Positions 52,277-63,212 of a DNA stretch of 64,000 nucleotides are shown here, in pieces. Made by a program: the position numbers and the translations under genes. Each line of letters begins with the position of its first letter. The first letter of the stretch is position 1. The DNA comes from Enterococcus songbeiensis (GTDB lineage: Bacteria; Bacillota; Bacilli; Lactobacillales; Enterococcaceae), in NCBI RefSeq assembly GCF_005405265.1, contig NZ_BJDS01000013.1, positions 19,382 through 83,381 of the forward strand. Direction: 5' to 3'. The notes beneath the pieces are model-generated. The model made no database searches and had not been told where the DNA came from. It saw nothing but the letters and a program-made list of their open reading frames with translations.

Positions 52277-53026
52277 TTAAGTTGTTTGATTATTTCTTAA
52301 GCTTTTTTCTTCATTGGTTACTTGTAGCTGAGCAATTTCATCTGCCGTCAATGGTCGATATGTCCCTAGTTTCAAACTATCCTCCAAGACCAGACTACCC
52401 ATTCGAAGACGTTTCAAATAGGTCACTTTCTTTCCAACCGCTTTGACCATCCGTTTAACTTGATGAAATTTGCCTTCATGTAGAATCAAGCGGATCTCGG
52501 AGGTTTGCGTGGTTTCATCCTGCGTTAAAAGCGTTAACTCTGCCGGCATCGTTTCTTCTCCACCATCGATGGTTACTCCCTGCGCAAAAGCAGCCACATC
52601 CTCTTTTGTCATGATGCCGTCGATTTTTGCGAAATATTCTTTTTCTACATGTTTTTTTGGCGAAAGAAGCCGATGGGCAAGCTCGCCATCATTGGTAATC
52701 AACAGTAAGCCTTCCGTGTCCTTATCCAAACGTCCCACCGGGAACAAATCTTCCCGGGCATCCTCCTTCAACAAAGACAATACAGTCGGGTCTCGTCGAT
52801 CTGTCGTAGCTGAAACCACTCCCTGAGGCTTATGGAGTAAGTAATAAAAATATTTCTGGTAGATCACCGGTTGTCCATCAAACAAAATTTGATCTTCTTC
52901 AGTCACTTGGGTTTTATCAGAGGTGACTACTTGTCCATTAACCCGAACCAATCGACCTTTGATATATTTTTTGACTTCTTTGCGGCTGCCAATCTGCATG
53001 TCCGCTAAAAATTTATCCAAACGCAT
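52277..53026 (-). CDS. rsuA: RsuA family 16S rRNA pseudouridine synthase
   Basis: About 249 residues. S4 domain at the N-terminus (MRLDKFLADMQIGSRKEV), then LLHKPQGVVSATTDRRDPTV and the catalytic GRLDKDTEGLLLITND with its Asp, and the ending FHQVKRMVKAVGKKVTYLKR. RsuA modifies U516 of 16S rRNA; the close RluB/RluE group is an alternative. ATG 53026 follows GGAGGGA; the longer frame has no SD. It follows the flippase gene by 55 bases. Confidence 0.9.
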   Translation of the reverse strand: MRLDKFLADMQIGSRKEVKKYIKGRLVRVNGQVVTSDKTQVTEEDQILFDGQPVIYQKYFYYLLHKPQGVVSATTDRRDPTVLSLLKEDAREDLFPVGRLDKDTEGLLLITNDGELAHRLLSPKKHVEKEYFAKIDGIMTKEDVAAFAQGVTIDGGEETMPAELTLLTQDETTQTSEIRLILHEGKFHQVKRMVKAVGKKVTYLKRLRMGSLVLEDSLKLGTYRPLTADEIAQLQVTNEEKSLRNNQTT

Positions 53027-53081
53027 GGTCGTTCCCTCCATTAAAAATGCGGCATCAACCAAGGTCAATACCGCCATTGTG

Positions 53082-54722
53082 CTATTTTATGTGTAATTTC
53101 CCTCGCATTTTCTTCGCTGTTGCTCCCAGCAATTTATCTGCCAAACGAATTTTCAGCGCCATATATACGTAACTGCCGCCGCCGACACCAGCCACCAGCA
53201 AGACCATGATAAAGGATTGAAATTTGCTCTCGGTATTTAAGAATAAATCACTGATTTGTCGAGTGATAATAGCCAAAACCAACATTATCAGTGTCATCAG
53301 AAAAATGAGAACGGTTCGCCGAAAGGTCAGTGTAAAATTAAAGCGGGAAATCTTGTGCATTTTCCGCATATTCAAGTAACAGGTCAAACCAAAACCAAAC
53401 ATGGTCGCGATCATCGGTCCGTATACTTCAAATAAACGAATCATTGGGTATTGCAAAATTAGTTTAACCAATAAACCCAAGGCAAAATATTTGATAGCTG
53501 CGCCATTTTCGTACATTCCTTGCAACATGCTGGCAGTCATCATGAACAAGCCCAAGAATAAACCAGCGATACAGGCTTGAATCAACACTTTGGCGCCCAG
53601 AGCATCTGGTTCATAAAACAACGTATTTAAAGGATAGGCCAACAGCATCATCCCAAAACTAGCCGGCAACATCACGAAAGAGAACAGTTGCAGATTGTTG
53701 CTGATTAGTTTTGCCAGGCCCCGGTGATCTCCCACGGTTCGTGCTTCGGTGATCAAGGGCAACCCAGTAGAAGAAATTGACGTTGCCAAACCGATTACCA
53801 CCATCGTCAGTTTATCTGGATTGGCACTAAAAATTGAAAAAAGATCCTTCAACTGGTCACTGGAATATTCAGTAAATCGTTGCATGCTGCGAATAAAAGT
53901 AAATTGATCGACTAATTTAAACAATGTGATTCCGGAACCAATGATAATAAACGGAATGGCTTCTTTTACAGTTTCGATCAGCAATTCTTTTGTATGGATC
54001 GTTGCTTCCTGTCCGCTATACTCCACCAACGTATCCATACGAACTTTTTCTTTTTTGAGAAAATAACCCAGTACGGCAAAACTTGCCAGTACTCCGATAA
54101 ACGCAGCAAAAGTTGATTGCGTCACCGCTTCAGTATATTCCCCATTCAATGTTTTCATGATGATGAAAGTCGCCAACAACATATACGCCACACGGGCAAT
54201 TTGTTCGACGATTTGTGAAATCGCAAAGGGCCGCATGTCTTTAAAACCTTGGAAATACCCTCGAATGACACTCATACAAGGAAAGACCAAAATTGCGACA
54301 CTCAAGGAACGCATCGTTGGCACCAACTCTGCGCCACCACCAGATGCCTCCGCTAAAAAAGGAGCCAGCAAATACATGATACCGGCAGAAATAATGCCGA
54401 AAATTCCCATCACCTGTAACGCACGAATAAATAATTTACGGCTGGTACTGTACTCATTCAATGAATTATAATGTGCGGTCTGTTTAGCAATCGCAGCCGG
54501 GATGCCGGCCGTCGAGATCATTAAAAACAAAGCGTAGATATTGTAGCCCATATTAAACAGGGCGTTGGCAGCTTTGGCATTTTCTCCCATCCAAGCATAC
54601 CAAGGTAAAATATAAATCGCTCCCAATAAACGCGAGCCGATGTTGCCGATGGTCATCCATGCAGAACCACGGGCCATCCGTTCTTCATTTGTCAATTCTG
54701 CTGGTCGTGTTTTGTTTTCCAT
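53082..54722 (-). CDS. MOP-superfamily flippase (YtgP/MurJ-like)
   Basis: 546 residues with about 14 hydrophobic segments. The family start GSAWMTIGNIGSRLLGAIYILPW is clear. YtgP of Bacillus is the MurJ lipid II flippase, and this protein resembles it in length and start; other polysaccharide flippases of the same superfamily are possible. Together with murE and the PBP in this window it suits peptidoglycan synthesis. Weak SD GGAG lies about 11 bases before ATG 54722. Confidence 0.87.
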   Translation of the reverse strand: MENKTRPAELTNEERMARGSAWMTIGNIGSRLLGAIYILPWYAWMGENAKAANALFNMGYNIYALFLMISTAGIPAAIAKQTAHYNSLNEYSTSRKLFIRALQVMGIFGIISAGIMYLLAPFLAEASGGGAELVPTMRSLSVAILVFPCMSVIRGYFQGFKDMRPFAISQIVEQIARVAYMLLATFIIMKTLNGEYTEAVTQSTFAAFIGVLASFAVLGYFLKKEKVRMDTLVEYSGQEATIHTKELLIETVKEAIPFIIIGSGITLFKLVDQFTFIRSMQRFTEYSSDQLKDLFSIFSANPDKLTMVVIGLATSISSTGLPLITEARTVGDHRGLAKLISNNLQLFSFVMLPASFGMMLLAYPLNTLFYEPDALGAKVLIQACIAGLFLGLFMMTASMLQGMYENGAAIKYFALGLLVKLILQYPMIRLFEVYGPMIATMFGFGLTCYLNMRKMHKISRFNFTLTFRRTVLIFLMTLIMLVLAIITRQISDLFLNTESKFQSFIMVLLVAGVGGGSYVYMALKIRLADKLLGATAKKMRGKLHIK

Positions 54723-54904
54723 TTGTCCACAATCTCCAACTTTCTATGTATCAAGGCATATTCTCTATTTTAAAGGGAAACTATCAATGTAGCAATTACT
54801 TTTGGTAAATTTAACGAAATTCATTGGAATTCCTTTTTTCAGCTGTGAATTAGAAAAAAATTCTTTTCTACTTTCAAAATGTCCGTCTTTTTTTCGTTTT
54901 TCAT

Positions 54905-54961
54905 GAAAATTCTAGAGAATTTTCTCAAAAGTATTGGCTAAATCCGAATTCATGGTATACT
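54905..54961 (+). promoter_or_regulatory. ade promoter with PurBox-like element and upstream palindrome
   Basis: -35 TTGGCT (54934-54939) and -10 TATACT (54956-54961) at 16 bases. The spacer holds AAATCCGAATTCA, close to the PurR box AWWWCCGAACWWT. Upstream, GAAAATTC-TAGA-GAATTTTC (54905-54924) is an 8-bp inverted repeat. The rest of 54723-55062 shows nothing further. Confidence 0.4.
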
Positions 54962-55062
54962 TGTAACAATTTATTTTACGCCCTTGATTTTCTCTATTTT
55001 TTAAAGCGAGCTGAAAATAAAACAAGTTATTACCCATCTAAACCTATAAAGGAGGAGCAAAA

Positions 55063-56790
55063 GTGGAAACATTATTAAAAAAACATATTTTAGCTGCTGG
55101 TAAAAAACAACCTGCCGATCTGGTCATCAAGCAGGTTCAAATTGTCAATGTATTTACCAAAGAAATCACAGTTGGTGATGTCGCAGTTTGCGATGGAAAG
55201 ATCGTTGGAATCGGTCATTATGAAGGACTCACCACTATTGACGGTAAAAATCAGTATTTGGTTCCCGGCTTTATTGATGGTCACGTACATATTGAAAGTT
55301 CGCTTTTATCTCCCCAAGAATTTGCCAAAATCTCCTTGCTTCATGGTGTGACCACGGTGGTAACTGATCCCCATGAAATCGGAAATGTTGCCGGTAGCAA
55401 AGGACTTCAGTTTATGCTGGAAGATGGCAAGCAATCGCCCATGACTATTTTTGTCATGCTGCCTTCGTGCGTACCGGTAACCCCATTTGAAACCAGCGGC
55501 GCCGTCTTAGATGGAAAAGCCTTGGCACCTTTTCTTGAAGATCCTAATGTTCTAGGACTGGCGGAAGTGATGAATTACCAAGCCGTTGCTACTGCGGAAA
55601 CGGATATTTTAGATAAAATCAGTCGCATGCACCAACAAAAAAAGAAAATCGACGGCCACGCTGCCGGCATCACTGGTGAAGCTCTGAATGTGTATCCCGC
55701 TGCAGGAATTCGAACTGACCACGAGGCAACCACTGCCGCCGAAGCCAAAGAACGCTTGGCACTGGGCATGTATCTGATGGTTCGAGAAGGAACCGTCGCA
55801 AAAAATCTTGACGCCCTTTTACCGGCAATCACACCAGAAAATTCCCGCCGTTGCTTATTTGTGACGGATGATAAATTGATTGATGATTTGGTAGCAGAAG
55901 GGTCCATCGATCACATCGTTCGGCAAGCGATCCAAGCAGGCATGGAACCGTTGCAAGCCATTCAAATGGCTTCATTAAATGCCGCCGAATGTTTTGGTTT
56001 AACAACTCTAGGAGCAATTGCTCCAGGGTATCAAGCTGACTTCTTTTTGACAGATGATTTAAAAACTTTACCTATCCATACCGTCTTTGCCAAAGGGGTC
56101 CCGGTCGTTCAATCTGGTCACTTAAACGAATCCTGCTTTTCAGCTCCATTGGCTTTTGAAAAAGAATTGCCAAAAATCAGTGTACAGCCGTTAGATACCC
56201 ACTCGTTTGATTTGCCGCTGACTGCTTCTAAAGCCCATGTGATTGAGATCATCCCCAACAGCTTGTTGACGAATGATTTAATAGAAGATGTTCAAACAGT
56301 AAAGGGCTTGTTCCAGCCTTCGATTAAAAAAGATCAGCTGAAAATCGCCGTTATCGAACGCCATCATGCCACTGGAAATATCGGATTAGGCATCGTGAAA
56401 GGTTTTCAGTTGAAGGCAGGTGCCTTAGCTACTACGGTGGCCCATGATTCCCACAACATCGTGGTAGTGGGAACTTCTGACGAAGAAATGCGCTTTGCTG
56501 CTAATCAATTGATCAAAAAAGGCGGCGGTATGGTCGTTGTTCATCAAGATAAAGAATTGGCGTGTCTGCCGTTGCCTATCGGTGGGTTGATGTCTCAAGA
56601 ACCCTTCATGGCAGTCAATCAGCAGTTGATCCAACTGACGGAACAGGCACGAAAACTTGGTGCCAGCCGTGCCTTCAATCCTTTCTTGACCCTTTCCTTT
56701 TTGACACTATCGGTGATTCCCGAATTGAAGATCACCGATAAAGGATTATTTTCTTTTTCCAAATTTCAACTGATTCCTGTCAACGACTAA
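55063..56790 (+). CDS. ade: Adenine deaminase
   Basis: 575 residues. Amidohydrolase that turns adenine into hypoxanthine and ammonia for purine salvage. Metal ligands GFIDGHVHIESSLLSP near residue 68, DPHEIGNVAG near 103 and FVTDDKL near 270, with IDGHAAG between; C-terminal adenine-deaminase domain ending in SFLTLSVIPELKITDKG. Start GTG 55063 with AAAGGAGGAG upstream. Single-gene unit with its own terminator. Confidence 0.96.
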   Translation: METLLKKHILAAGKKQPADLVIKQVQIVNVFTKEITVGDVAVCDGKIVGIGHYEGLTTIDGKNQYLVPGFIDGHVHIESSLLSPQEFAKISLLHGVTTVVTDPHEIGNVAGSKGLQFMLEDGKQSPMTIFVMLPSCVPVTPFETSGAVLDGKALAPFLEDPNVLGLAEVMNYQAVATAETDILDKISRMHQQKKKIDGHAAGITGEALNVYPAAGIRTDHEATTAAEAKERLALGMYLMVREGTVAKNLDALLPAITPENSRRCLFVTDDKLIDDLVAEGSIDHIVRQAIQAGMEPLQAIQMASLNAAECFGLTTLGAIAPGYQADFFLTDDLKTLPIHTVFAKGVPVVQSGHLNESCFSAPLAFEKELPKISVQPLDTHSFDLPLTASKAHVIEIIPNSLLTNDLIEDVQTVKGLFQPSIKKDQLKIAVIERHHATGNIGLGIVKGFQLKAGALATTVAHDSHNIVVVGTSDEEMRFAANQLIKKGGGMVVVHQDKELACLPLPIGGLMSQEPFMAVNQQLIQLTEQARKLGASRAFNPFLTLSFLTLSVIPELKITDKGLFSFSKFQLIPVND

Positions 56791-56808
56791 ATTTTTATCC
56801 TTCTTCAA

Positions 56809-56839
56809 AATAAACCGCCAAAAAAATTGGCGGTTTATT
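56809..56839 (+). terminator. Terminator after ade
   Basis: AATAAACCGCCA (56809-56820) pairs with TTGGCGGTTTATT across a short A-rich loop, then a T run. Confidence 0.88.
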
Positions 56840-56941
56840 TTTTTGGAATAAGAAAAGTCTGCTCTCCTGGTTCCTGATTTTTTTCAGTCCACTTTCAAAA
56901 TTGTGCTATAATAAACTAAAAATTGAAAAAGGAGCTTCACA

Positions 56942-58432
56942 ATGACCTTTTCCCTTGAAACAATTCGCACTTTGTTACTCAAAGAAAATCTGCTTAAAGA
57001 GTTTGTTTCAGCGGAGGGCTGGCATCTGACAATTGACAGCAAAAAGGAATTTTCTGCACTTTCCTATGATTCCCGTTCCGTTGATTCCCAAACACTTTTT
57101 TTCTGTAAAGGATTAAATTTTAAAGCGGACTACCTGATTTCCGCTATTGAAAATGGGTTGGAAGTCTACGTGGCAGAAGAACCCTATACTGTTTCAGCAC
57201 TTGGTATCATCGTAACAGATGTCCGCAAAGCAATGGCGATTTTGGCGATGGCCTTTTACGATTATCCTCAAGACAAATTGACGTTGATTGCTTTTACTGG
57301 AACCAAAGGAAAAACTACTGCTGCTTATTTTACCAAGGCGGCTTTAGATGTCACCACCGACAAAAAAACAGCCCTGCTTTCCACTATGAATACTACATTA
57401 GATGGAACGACTTATTTTAAATCTCATTTATCCACTCCTGAATCTTTGGATTTGTATCGTATGATGGCACAAGCAGTCACCAATGGTATGACCCATCTCG
57501 TGATGGAGGTCTCTTCACAAGCTTACAAAACACATCGCGTGTATGGATTGTTTTTCGATGTTGGGATTTTTCTAAATATCTCTCCAGATCATATCAGCCC
57601 CATCGAGCACCCGACTTTTGACGACTATTTTTATTGCAAACGACAATTACTGCTTCATGCCAAACACATGATTATCAATCGAGACAGCGATTATTTTGAT
57701 TTATTAAAAGAAACCTGTGAGCTGAACAAAATTCCATTGACCACCTACGGACGAAAAGATGCCGATTATCTGGTGGTTTCCGAAGAAGGATTGGCTTTTT
57801 CATTACAATCTGACCAAGATCCGTTTGCCTTGAACAGTCACTATTCGTTATTGCTGGCTGGTGGATTCAATCAAGAAAATGCCGCCAGTGCGTTGTTGGC
57901 AGCCGCACTGGCAGGCGCCTCCGCAAAAGACGGACAGCTCGGTCTGGCACAAGCGCGAGTTCCCGGACGTATGGAACAATTACAAGCAAAGAATGGCGCA
58001 ACCATCTACGTCGATTACGCCCATAATTATCTTAGTTTAAAAACGTTGCTGCATTTTGCGAAAACGCAGCATCCTGACGGTCGAGTCATCGTTGTTCTTG
58101 GCAGTCCTGGTGGAAAAGCTATTTCCCGGCGACAAGATTTCGGGAAAATTTTATCCCAACAAGCCGACATCGCCATTTTGACTGCAGACGATCCTGCCTT
58201 TGAAGACCCACAAGCCATCGCAGAAGAAATCAATCAAGCGGTGACTAATCCAGAGTTGGTAATTTATTTTGAAATGGATCGTCCGCAAGCCATTGCCCAA
58301 GCCATCGCCTTGGCAGAGCCAAAGGATTCCATTATTCTTGCCGGCAAAGGACAAGATCAATACCAAAAAATCAATGGAGAAGATGTTCCCTATGACGGGG
58401 ATTATCTGATTGCTGAACAGATAATTCAATGA
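56942..58432 (+). CDS. murE: UDP-N-acetylmuramoyl-tripeptide synthetase (MurE, L-lysine-adding type)
   Basis: 496 residues. Adds the third amino acid to UDP-MurNAc-Ala-Glu in the cytoplasm. N-terminal UDP-binding domain with LSYDSRSVD, P-loop FTGTKGKTTAAYF near residue 118, central STPESLDLYRMM and SSQAYKTHRV, and C-terminal GSPGGKAISRRQDFG with TADDPAFEDP in place of the DNPR motif of diaminopimelate enzymes, which points to L-Lys. GGAGC eight bases before ATG 56942. Not in a division/wall operon here. Confidence 0.92.
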   Translation: MTFSLETIRTLLLKENLLKEFVSAEGWHLTIDSKKEFSALSYDSRSVDSQTLFFCKGLNFKADYLISAIENGLEVYVAEEPYTVSALGIIVTDVRKAMAILAMAFYDYPQDKLTLIAFTGTKGKTTAAYFTKAALDVTTDKKTALLSTMNTTLDGTTYFKSHLSTPESLDLYRMMAQAVTNGMTHLVMEVSSQAYKTHRVYGLFFDVGIFLNISPDHISPIEHPTFDDYFYCKRQLLLHAKHMIINRDSDYFDLLKETCELNKIPLTTYGRKDADYLVVSEEGLAFSLQSDQDPFALNSHYSLLLAGGFNQENAASALLAAALAGASAKDGQLGLAQARVPGRMEQLQAKNGATIYVDYAHNYLSLKTLLHFAKTQHPDGRVIVVLGSPGGKAISRRQDFGKILSQQADIAILTADDPAFEDPQAIAEEINQAVTNPELVIYFEMDRPQAIAQAIALAEPKDSIILAGKGQDQYQKINGEDVPYDGDYLIAEQIIQ

Positions 58433-58441
58433 GCTTAGATT

Positions 58442-58491
58442 AAAAACGTTCCTGATTCTCTGCATTATCCGCAGAAATCAGGAACGTTTTT
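58442..58491. terminator. Bidirectional terminator
   Basis: AAAAACGTTCCTGATT (58442-58457) pairs with AATCAGGAACGTTTTT (58476-58491), between the convergent murE and helD. Confidence 0.92.
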
Positions 58492-60603
58492 TTAATGGAT
58501 CAATGGTGTCAGTTCATCTTGATAAGTCACGACTACTTGTTGCATGCCACGGGAAATGGCGGTGTACAGGCGTTTTTGATCCTGTTCTGAAAAATAATTT
58601 TCCGCTGAAACATCATACAAAATCACATGATCAAATTCTAAGCCCTTTGCCAAGCTGATAGACAGCACCTGGCTTTGATCGCCAGCCTTACGCAAGGTTT
58701 CTGTTAATTGAACAGCCTGCTGTTGCGTTTTAGTCAATATAGTCAGTTGTTGCTTAGTAGACATTTCTTTCACTAGTTGAACAAACTCCTCGACCACCGC
58801 AAAAGAACGAAAAGTCACCGGCAATCCGTCTGGTCGCACCGGCAAAATCTCCATTGGTGTGGTAACCAACTTTCGAAACAGCTTCGTGATTGCACCGCTT
58901 GAACGATAACTATTCAGTAAATCATAGCGTTTCACCGACTGTTGTTTTTCAGCAAATATAGCTTGTACCTCTGAAAAAGCAATTTGAGAATTAAAAATTG
59001 CCTGATTTTCGTCCCCCACCATCGTGAAATGGGTTTTCGGGAACAAAGCCGCTAGCAAGGCGATTTGAGCATACGTGTAATCTTGGATTTCATCAATCAA
59101 AATAAAACGCAGCATTGGTACGTCCCTTTTTTCAATAAACGTGTGACGAACCAATAGCCGAATCACTGCTTCATCGATCGTTCCACCAAATTTTGGCATT
59201 TCTTGTCCGGTAAAACGTTGATAGATTGCCGCAACCATGCCTTCTTCATTGATCCATTCATTTTGCCGCAACGCCTTTGTTACCTTCCGATATTTTCGTT
59301 GCAATAATTTCTTGCTGTAACGAAAAATACTGGCTTCTGATTCATCACTGATTAATTCACCAAAATAGTGCTGCTGCAATTCTTCAGACAAGGAAAGCAC
59401 TTGATTTTGAATCCGTTCACTGTGAGCTTGCTGAATGATTCGCTGATCCCAATAGCTAAGAAGCTGTTTTTTCATGGCCTGCAGCTTATCGATCATTTTG
59501 GGATAATTAGGTGTTTTTCGATAAAATCCCTGCAATGTTTCTACTGAAATCAGAACTTTTCCTTTATAAACAATCGGTTGAAACAAATCAATCCTTGCTA
59601 AAAGCTCGTCCGCTTGTTTGAGATAATCTACAAATGCTTTGCTGCGAAGAATCGCAGTCATTTTTGAAACAGGTGCATTTAAGCGTTCAAAATATTCTGT
59701 TTCATCCTCCAATTCTTGAGAACTGAACTCTTGCAAAAATAGTGGCAAAGTCAAATTAAGCGGATTGCGTTCACCCAAGGCGGGTAAAACATTAGAGATA
59801 TAGTCGATAAATTGCGTATTGGGTGACAGGATCAAGAGATCATCTGCGGTGATTTGCTGCCGCAATGAATAGAGCAAATATGCAATACGTTGCATGATTG
59901 TCGAGGTTTTTCCGCTGCCGGCGATGCCATTCACCAATAAATGACGGCTAGTGTTATCGCGAATGATTTTGTTCTGCTCTTTTTGAATGGTTGCCGTGAT
60001 GTCCTTCATAAATCCAGTGGTATCATTCTCCAGGGCTTCCAATAAAACATCATCTTGAATCGCCACAGAAGTATCAAAGGAATTCAGCAGACGATCTCTT
60101 TCGATAATCAGCTGCCGGCGACCGGCAATTTCCACCGCTATCTTTTGTCCATTGACTTGATAGCTGGAAGGTCCCAACTCATTGTTGTAAAACAATTCTG
60201 CAATCGGTGAGCGCCAGTCGTAGATTCGTGTATCTCCCGCCAAATTTCGAAAGCCATTGATGCCAATATAAAAATCTTCCGGTGCTTCCTCCATAAAATC
60301 GACCACTACTTTGCCAAAATACGGCACATTCAAGGAACGATTGACCTGCGCCAATTCAACATCTGCAGTTTGCATTTTGAAATTCATTTGATCGATTTCT
60401 CGATTTTTCATTTCCAACTGTGAAAAAGTATCGAGATTGTCCAGCACACTATCAAAATTCAAACTGACATCTCCTTGCATCCCCTGCAACGCCGTCAATG
60501 CCTCATCCTTAGACTGTGCCAGATAGGTTTGCAATACCTCTTTTTTCTCCAGCAGCTCCCCATAAACGATCGTTAAATACTCTTGTTCTTTGTGGTTGAC
60601 CAT
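58492..60603 (-). CDS. helD: HelD-like superfamily 1 helicase
   Basis: About 703 residues. UvrD/Rep-type helicase: N-terminal coiled-coil arm (about 1-90), YDWRSPIAELFY near residue 128 (the HelD signature), Walker A NGIAGSGKTST near 230, Walker B ILIDEIQDYTYAQ near 498, GDENQAIF near 525 and the motif V/VI region YTAISRGMQQV at the end. HelD removes stalled RNA polymerase from DNA. ATG 60603 with AGGGG nine bases upstream; the GTG at 60609 overlaps less well. Confidence 0.92.
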   Translation of the reverse strand: MVNHKEQEYLTIVYGELLEKKEVLQTYLAQSKDEALTALQGMQGDVSLNFDSVLDNLDTFSQLEMKNREIDQMNFKMQTADVELAQVNRSLNVPYFGKVVVDFMEEAPEDFYIGINGFRNLAGDTRIYDWRSPIAELFYNNELGPSSYQVNGQKIAVEIAGRRQLIIERDRLLNSFDTSVAIQDDVLLEALENDTTGFMKDITATIQKEQNKIIRDNTSRHLLVNGIAGSGKTSTIMQRIAYLLYSLRQQITADDLLILSPNTQFIDYISNVLPALGERNPLNLTLPLFLQEFSSQELEDETEYFERLNAPVSKMTAILRSKAFVDYLKQADELLARIDLFQPIVYKGKVLISVETLQGFYRKTPNYPKMIDKLQAMKKQLLSYWDQRIIQQAHSERIQNQVLSLSEELQQHYFGELISDESEASIFRYSKKLLQRKYRKVTKALRQNEWINEEGMVAAIYQRFTGQEMPKFGGTIDEAVIRLLVRHTFIEKRDVPMLRFILIDEIQDYTYAQIALLAALFPKTHFTMVGDENQAIFNSQIAFSEVQAIFAEKQQSVKRYDLLNSYRSSGAITKLFRKLVTTPMEILPVRPDGLPVTFRSFAVVEEFVQLVKEMSTKQQLTILTKTQQQAVQLTETLRKAGDQSQVLSISLAKGLEFDHVILYDVSAENYFSEQDQKRLYTAISRGMQQVVVTYQDELTPLIH

Positions 60604-60725
60604 ACACACATTCCCCTTTACTGTTTGAAGGATAGGGTACGGATTATACGCTCTTTTTAAGAAATTTTCAAATGGTTGGCGTAGCTACTTACAACAGTCA
60701 ACCAAAGAAATTTGCCAAAAGACAA

Positions 60726-60754
60726 AGACACCTCCCAAAATACAGGAGGTGTCT
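60726..60754 (-). terminator. Terminator of leuS
   Basis: AGACACCTCC (60726-60735 region) pairs with GGAGGTGTCT (60745-60754). Loop of about nine bases. On the minus strand TTTGTCTTTT follows. Confidence 0.8.
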
Positions 60755-60774
60755 CAAAACATACTTATTTTTTC

Positions 60775-63189
60775 TTAATTTGCAACAATATTTACCAATT
60801 TATTTGGGACAACGATAACTTTACGGATCGTTTTTCCTGCAATATGTTCTTGAACCAGCGAATCAGCTTTTGCCAATTCTTCCAATTCTTCTTTTGTCGC
60901 ATCTGCCGGAACATTGACTTTCGCCCGTACTTTGCCGTTTACTTGGAAAACGACTTCGATTTCTGCTTCTACCAACGCCGATTCATCGTAGGTTGGCCAA
61001 GCAACATGAGAAATGCCGCCTTCGTTGCCCAAGACTGCCCAAAGTTCTTCACTGATATGGGGAGCAATCGGTGCCAGCAATTGCACGAAGCCTTCGATGT
61101 ATTCATATGGCAAGGCATCGACTTTATAGGCTTCATTAACAAAAACCATCAATTGAGAAATTGCTGTGTTAAAATGCAGATTTTCATAATCTTCGGTTAC
61201 TTTTTTCACCGTTTGATTATAAACCTTCGTCAGCTTGCCATCATTAAAGGTAGTGATCCGATCCCGCATCTTGCCTTCTTCATCAACAACCAGGCGCCAC
61301 ACCCGATCCAAGAATTTCCGACTGCCTTCCAGTCCATTTTCGCTCCAAGCAATCGAAGCATCCAATGGTCCCATAAACATTTCATACAGGCGCAGGGTAT
61401 CTGCCCCATATTTTTCAACAACATCGTCAGGATTGACCACATTGCCACGAGATTTCGACATTTTCTCGTTATTTCCGCCAAGGATCATTCCTTGATTGTA
61501 TAATTTTTGATACGGTTCTTTGGTTGGAACTACACCGATATCATACAAGAACTTATGCCAGAAACGGGCATAAAGCAAATGAAGCACAGCATGTTCCGCA
61601 CCACCGATATAAATATCCACCGGTAGCCAGCGTTCCAATTTTTCAAAGTTTGCCAATTCTTTTTTATTATGAGGATCGATGTACCGCAAGTGATACCATG
61701 AGCTGCCTGCCCATTGCGGCATCGTATTGGTTTCTCGACGACCTTTTTTGCCAGTAACCGGATCGACGACATTGATCCATTCTTCAATATTTGCTAACGG
61801 TGATTCGCCCGTTCCGCTTGGTTTGATGTTTTTAGTAATCGGCAAACGCAATGGCAGCTCTTCTTCAGGCACCGTCGTTGTGGTGCCGTCTTCCCAATGG
61901 ATGATTGGGATTGGTTCTCCCCAATACCGTTGACGTGAAAACAACCAGTCCCGCAACCGGTAACTGATTTCTTTTTTCCCAACGCCTTTTTCTTCCAACC
62001 AAGTCGTCATAGCCGCAATGGCTTCTTCTTTGTTCATGCCATCCAAGAAGCCGGAATTGATGTGCAGACCATCTTCAGTATAAGGCGCATGAGCCACATC
62101 ACCACCAGCCAACACAGGCAAAATTTCCAAGCCAAATGTTTTCGCAAATTCATAATCCCGTTCATCGTGAGCAGGAACCGCCATGATTGCACCAGTTCCG
62201 TAAGAAGACAAAACGTAATCGGCAATCCAGATAGGAATTTCTTTGCCATTGACTGGATTAACTGCATAGGCACCGGTAAAGACCCCAGTTTTTTCTTTCG
62301 CCAAATCCGTTCGATTCAATTCAGATTTTTTTGCAGCTTCTGCGATATATGCTTCTACCGCCGGCCGTTGTTCGGCAGTCGTGATTTTTTGCACCAATTC
62401 AAGTTCTGGTGCCAATACGGCATAAGTTGCACCAAACAATGTATCCGGACGGGTGGTAAATACAGTGAAATCTGTTTCACTGCTGGCAACTTTAAAGGTT
62501 ACATTTGCTCCCACCGAACGACCAATCCAATTGCGCTGCATTTCTTTGATGCTTTCAGGCCAATCCACCAATTCAAGATCATCCAACAAACGATCTGCAT
62601 AGGCGGTGATTTTCAGCATCCATTGACGCATCGGTTTTCGAACCACATCGTAGCCGCCACGTTCACTTTTGCCATCGATAACTTCTTCATTGGAAATAAC
62701 GGTTCCCAATTCTGGCACCCAGTTGACTGCGACCTCTGCTTCATAAGCCAATCCTTTTTCGTACAATTTTGTAAAGATCCATTGGGTCCATTTATAGTAT
62801 TCCGGATCGGTAGTATTGATTTCTCGATTCCAGTCATAGCTAAAGCCTAATGAATTGATTTGACGACGAAAGGTCTCGATATTTTTTTTCGTGAATTCAG
62901 CCGGATCATTGCCGGTATCCAGCGCATATTGTTCTGCTGGCAGACCAAAGGCATCCCACCCCATTGGATGCAGTACACTGAAGCCTTGGCTGCGTTTCAT
63001 CCGTGATAAAATATCTGTTGCCGTATACCCTTCTGGATGCCCTACATGCAGCCCTTGTCCAGACGGATAGGGAAACATATCGAGTGCGTAGAACTTTGGC
63101 TTGCTGCTGTCATCGTGGGTATTGAAGACATTGTTTTTTGCCCAAAACTTTTGCCATTTTTTTTCGATTGCTTTGTGATCGTAATTCAT
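60775..63189 (-). CDS. leuS: Leucyl-tRNA synthetase
   Basis: 804 residues, the bacterial length. Class I: HIGH-type motif [15 protein letters not shown] near residue 40, CP1 editing domain (about 220-410, with [12 protein letters not shown] and [11 protein letters not shown]), KMSKS motif near 567 and C-terminal anticodon and LeuS-tail domains. ATG 63189 after GGAGG. Expression is controlled by the T-box leader just upstream. Confidence 0.98.
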   Translation of the reverse strand: MNYDHKAIEKKWQKFWAKNNVFNTHDDSSKPKFYALDMFPYPSGQGLHVGHPEGYTATDILSRMKRSQGFSVLHPMGWDAFGLPAEQYALDTGNDPAEFTKKNIETFRRQINSLGFSYDWNREINTTDPEYYKWTQWIFTKLYEKGLAYEAEVAVNWVPELGTVISNEEVIDGKSERGGYDVVRKPMRQWMLKITAYADRLLDDLELVDWPESIKEMQRNWIGRSVGANVTFKVASSETDFTVFTTRPDTLFGATYAVLAPELELVQKITTAEQRPAVEAYIAEAAKKSELNRTDLAKEKTGVFTGAYAVNPVNGKEIPIWIADYVLSSYGTGAIMAVPAHDERDYEFAKTFGLEILPVLAGGDVAHAPYTEDGLHINSGFLDGMNKEEAIAAMTTWLEEKGVGKKEISYRLRDWLFSRQRYWGEPIPIIHWEDGTTTTVPEEELPLRLPITKNIKPSGTGESPLANIEEWINVVDPVTGKKGRRETNTMPQWAGSSWYHLRYIDPHNKKELANFEKLERWLPVDIYIGGAEHAVLHLLYARFWHKFLYDIGVVPTKEPYQKLYNQGMILGGNNEKMSKSRGNVVNPDDVVEKYGADTLRLYEMFMGPLDASIAWSENGLEGSRKFLDRVWRLVVDEEGKMRDRITTFNDGKLTKVYNQTVKKVTEDYENLHFNTAISQLMVFVNEAYKVDALPYEYIEGFVQLLAPIAPHISEELWAVLGNEGGISHVAWPTYDESALVEAEIEVVFQVNGKVRAKVNVPADATKEELEELAKADSLVQEHIAGKTIRKVIVVPNKLVNIVAN

Positions 63190-63212
63190 TCCGATGCCTC
63201 CTAAAGAATAAT

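Noticed and set aside
60712..61503. 263-codon open frame on the plus strand
   Set aside because: It lies antisense inside leuS and its terminator region, has no SD and no protein-like composition.
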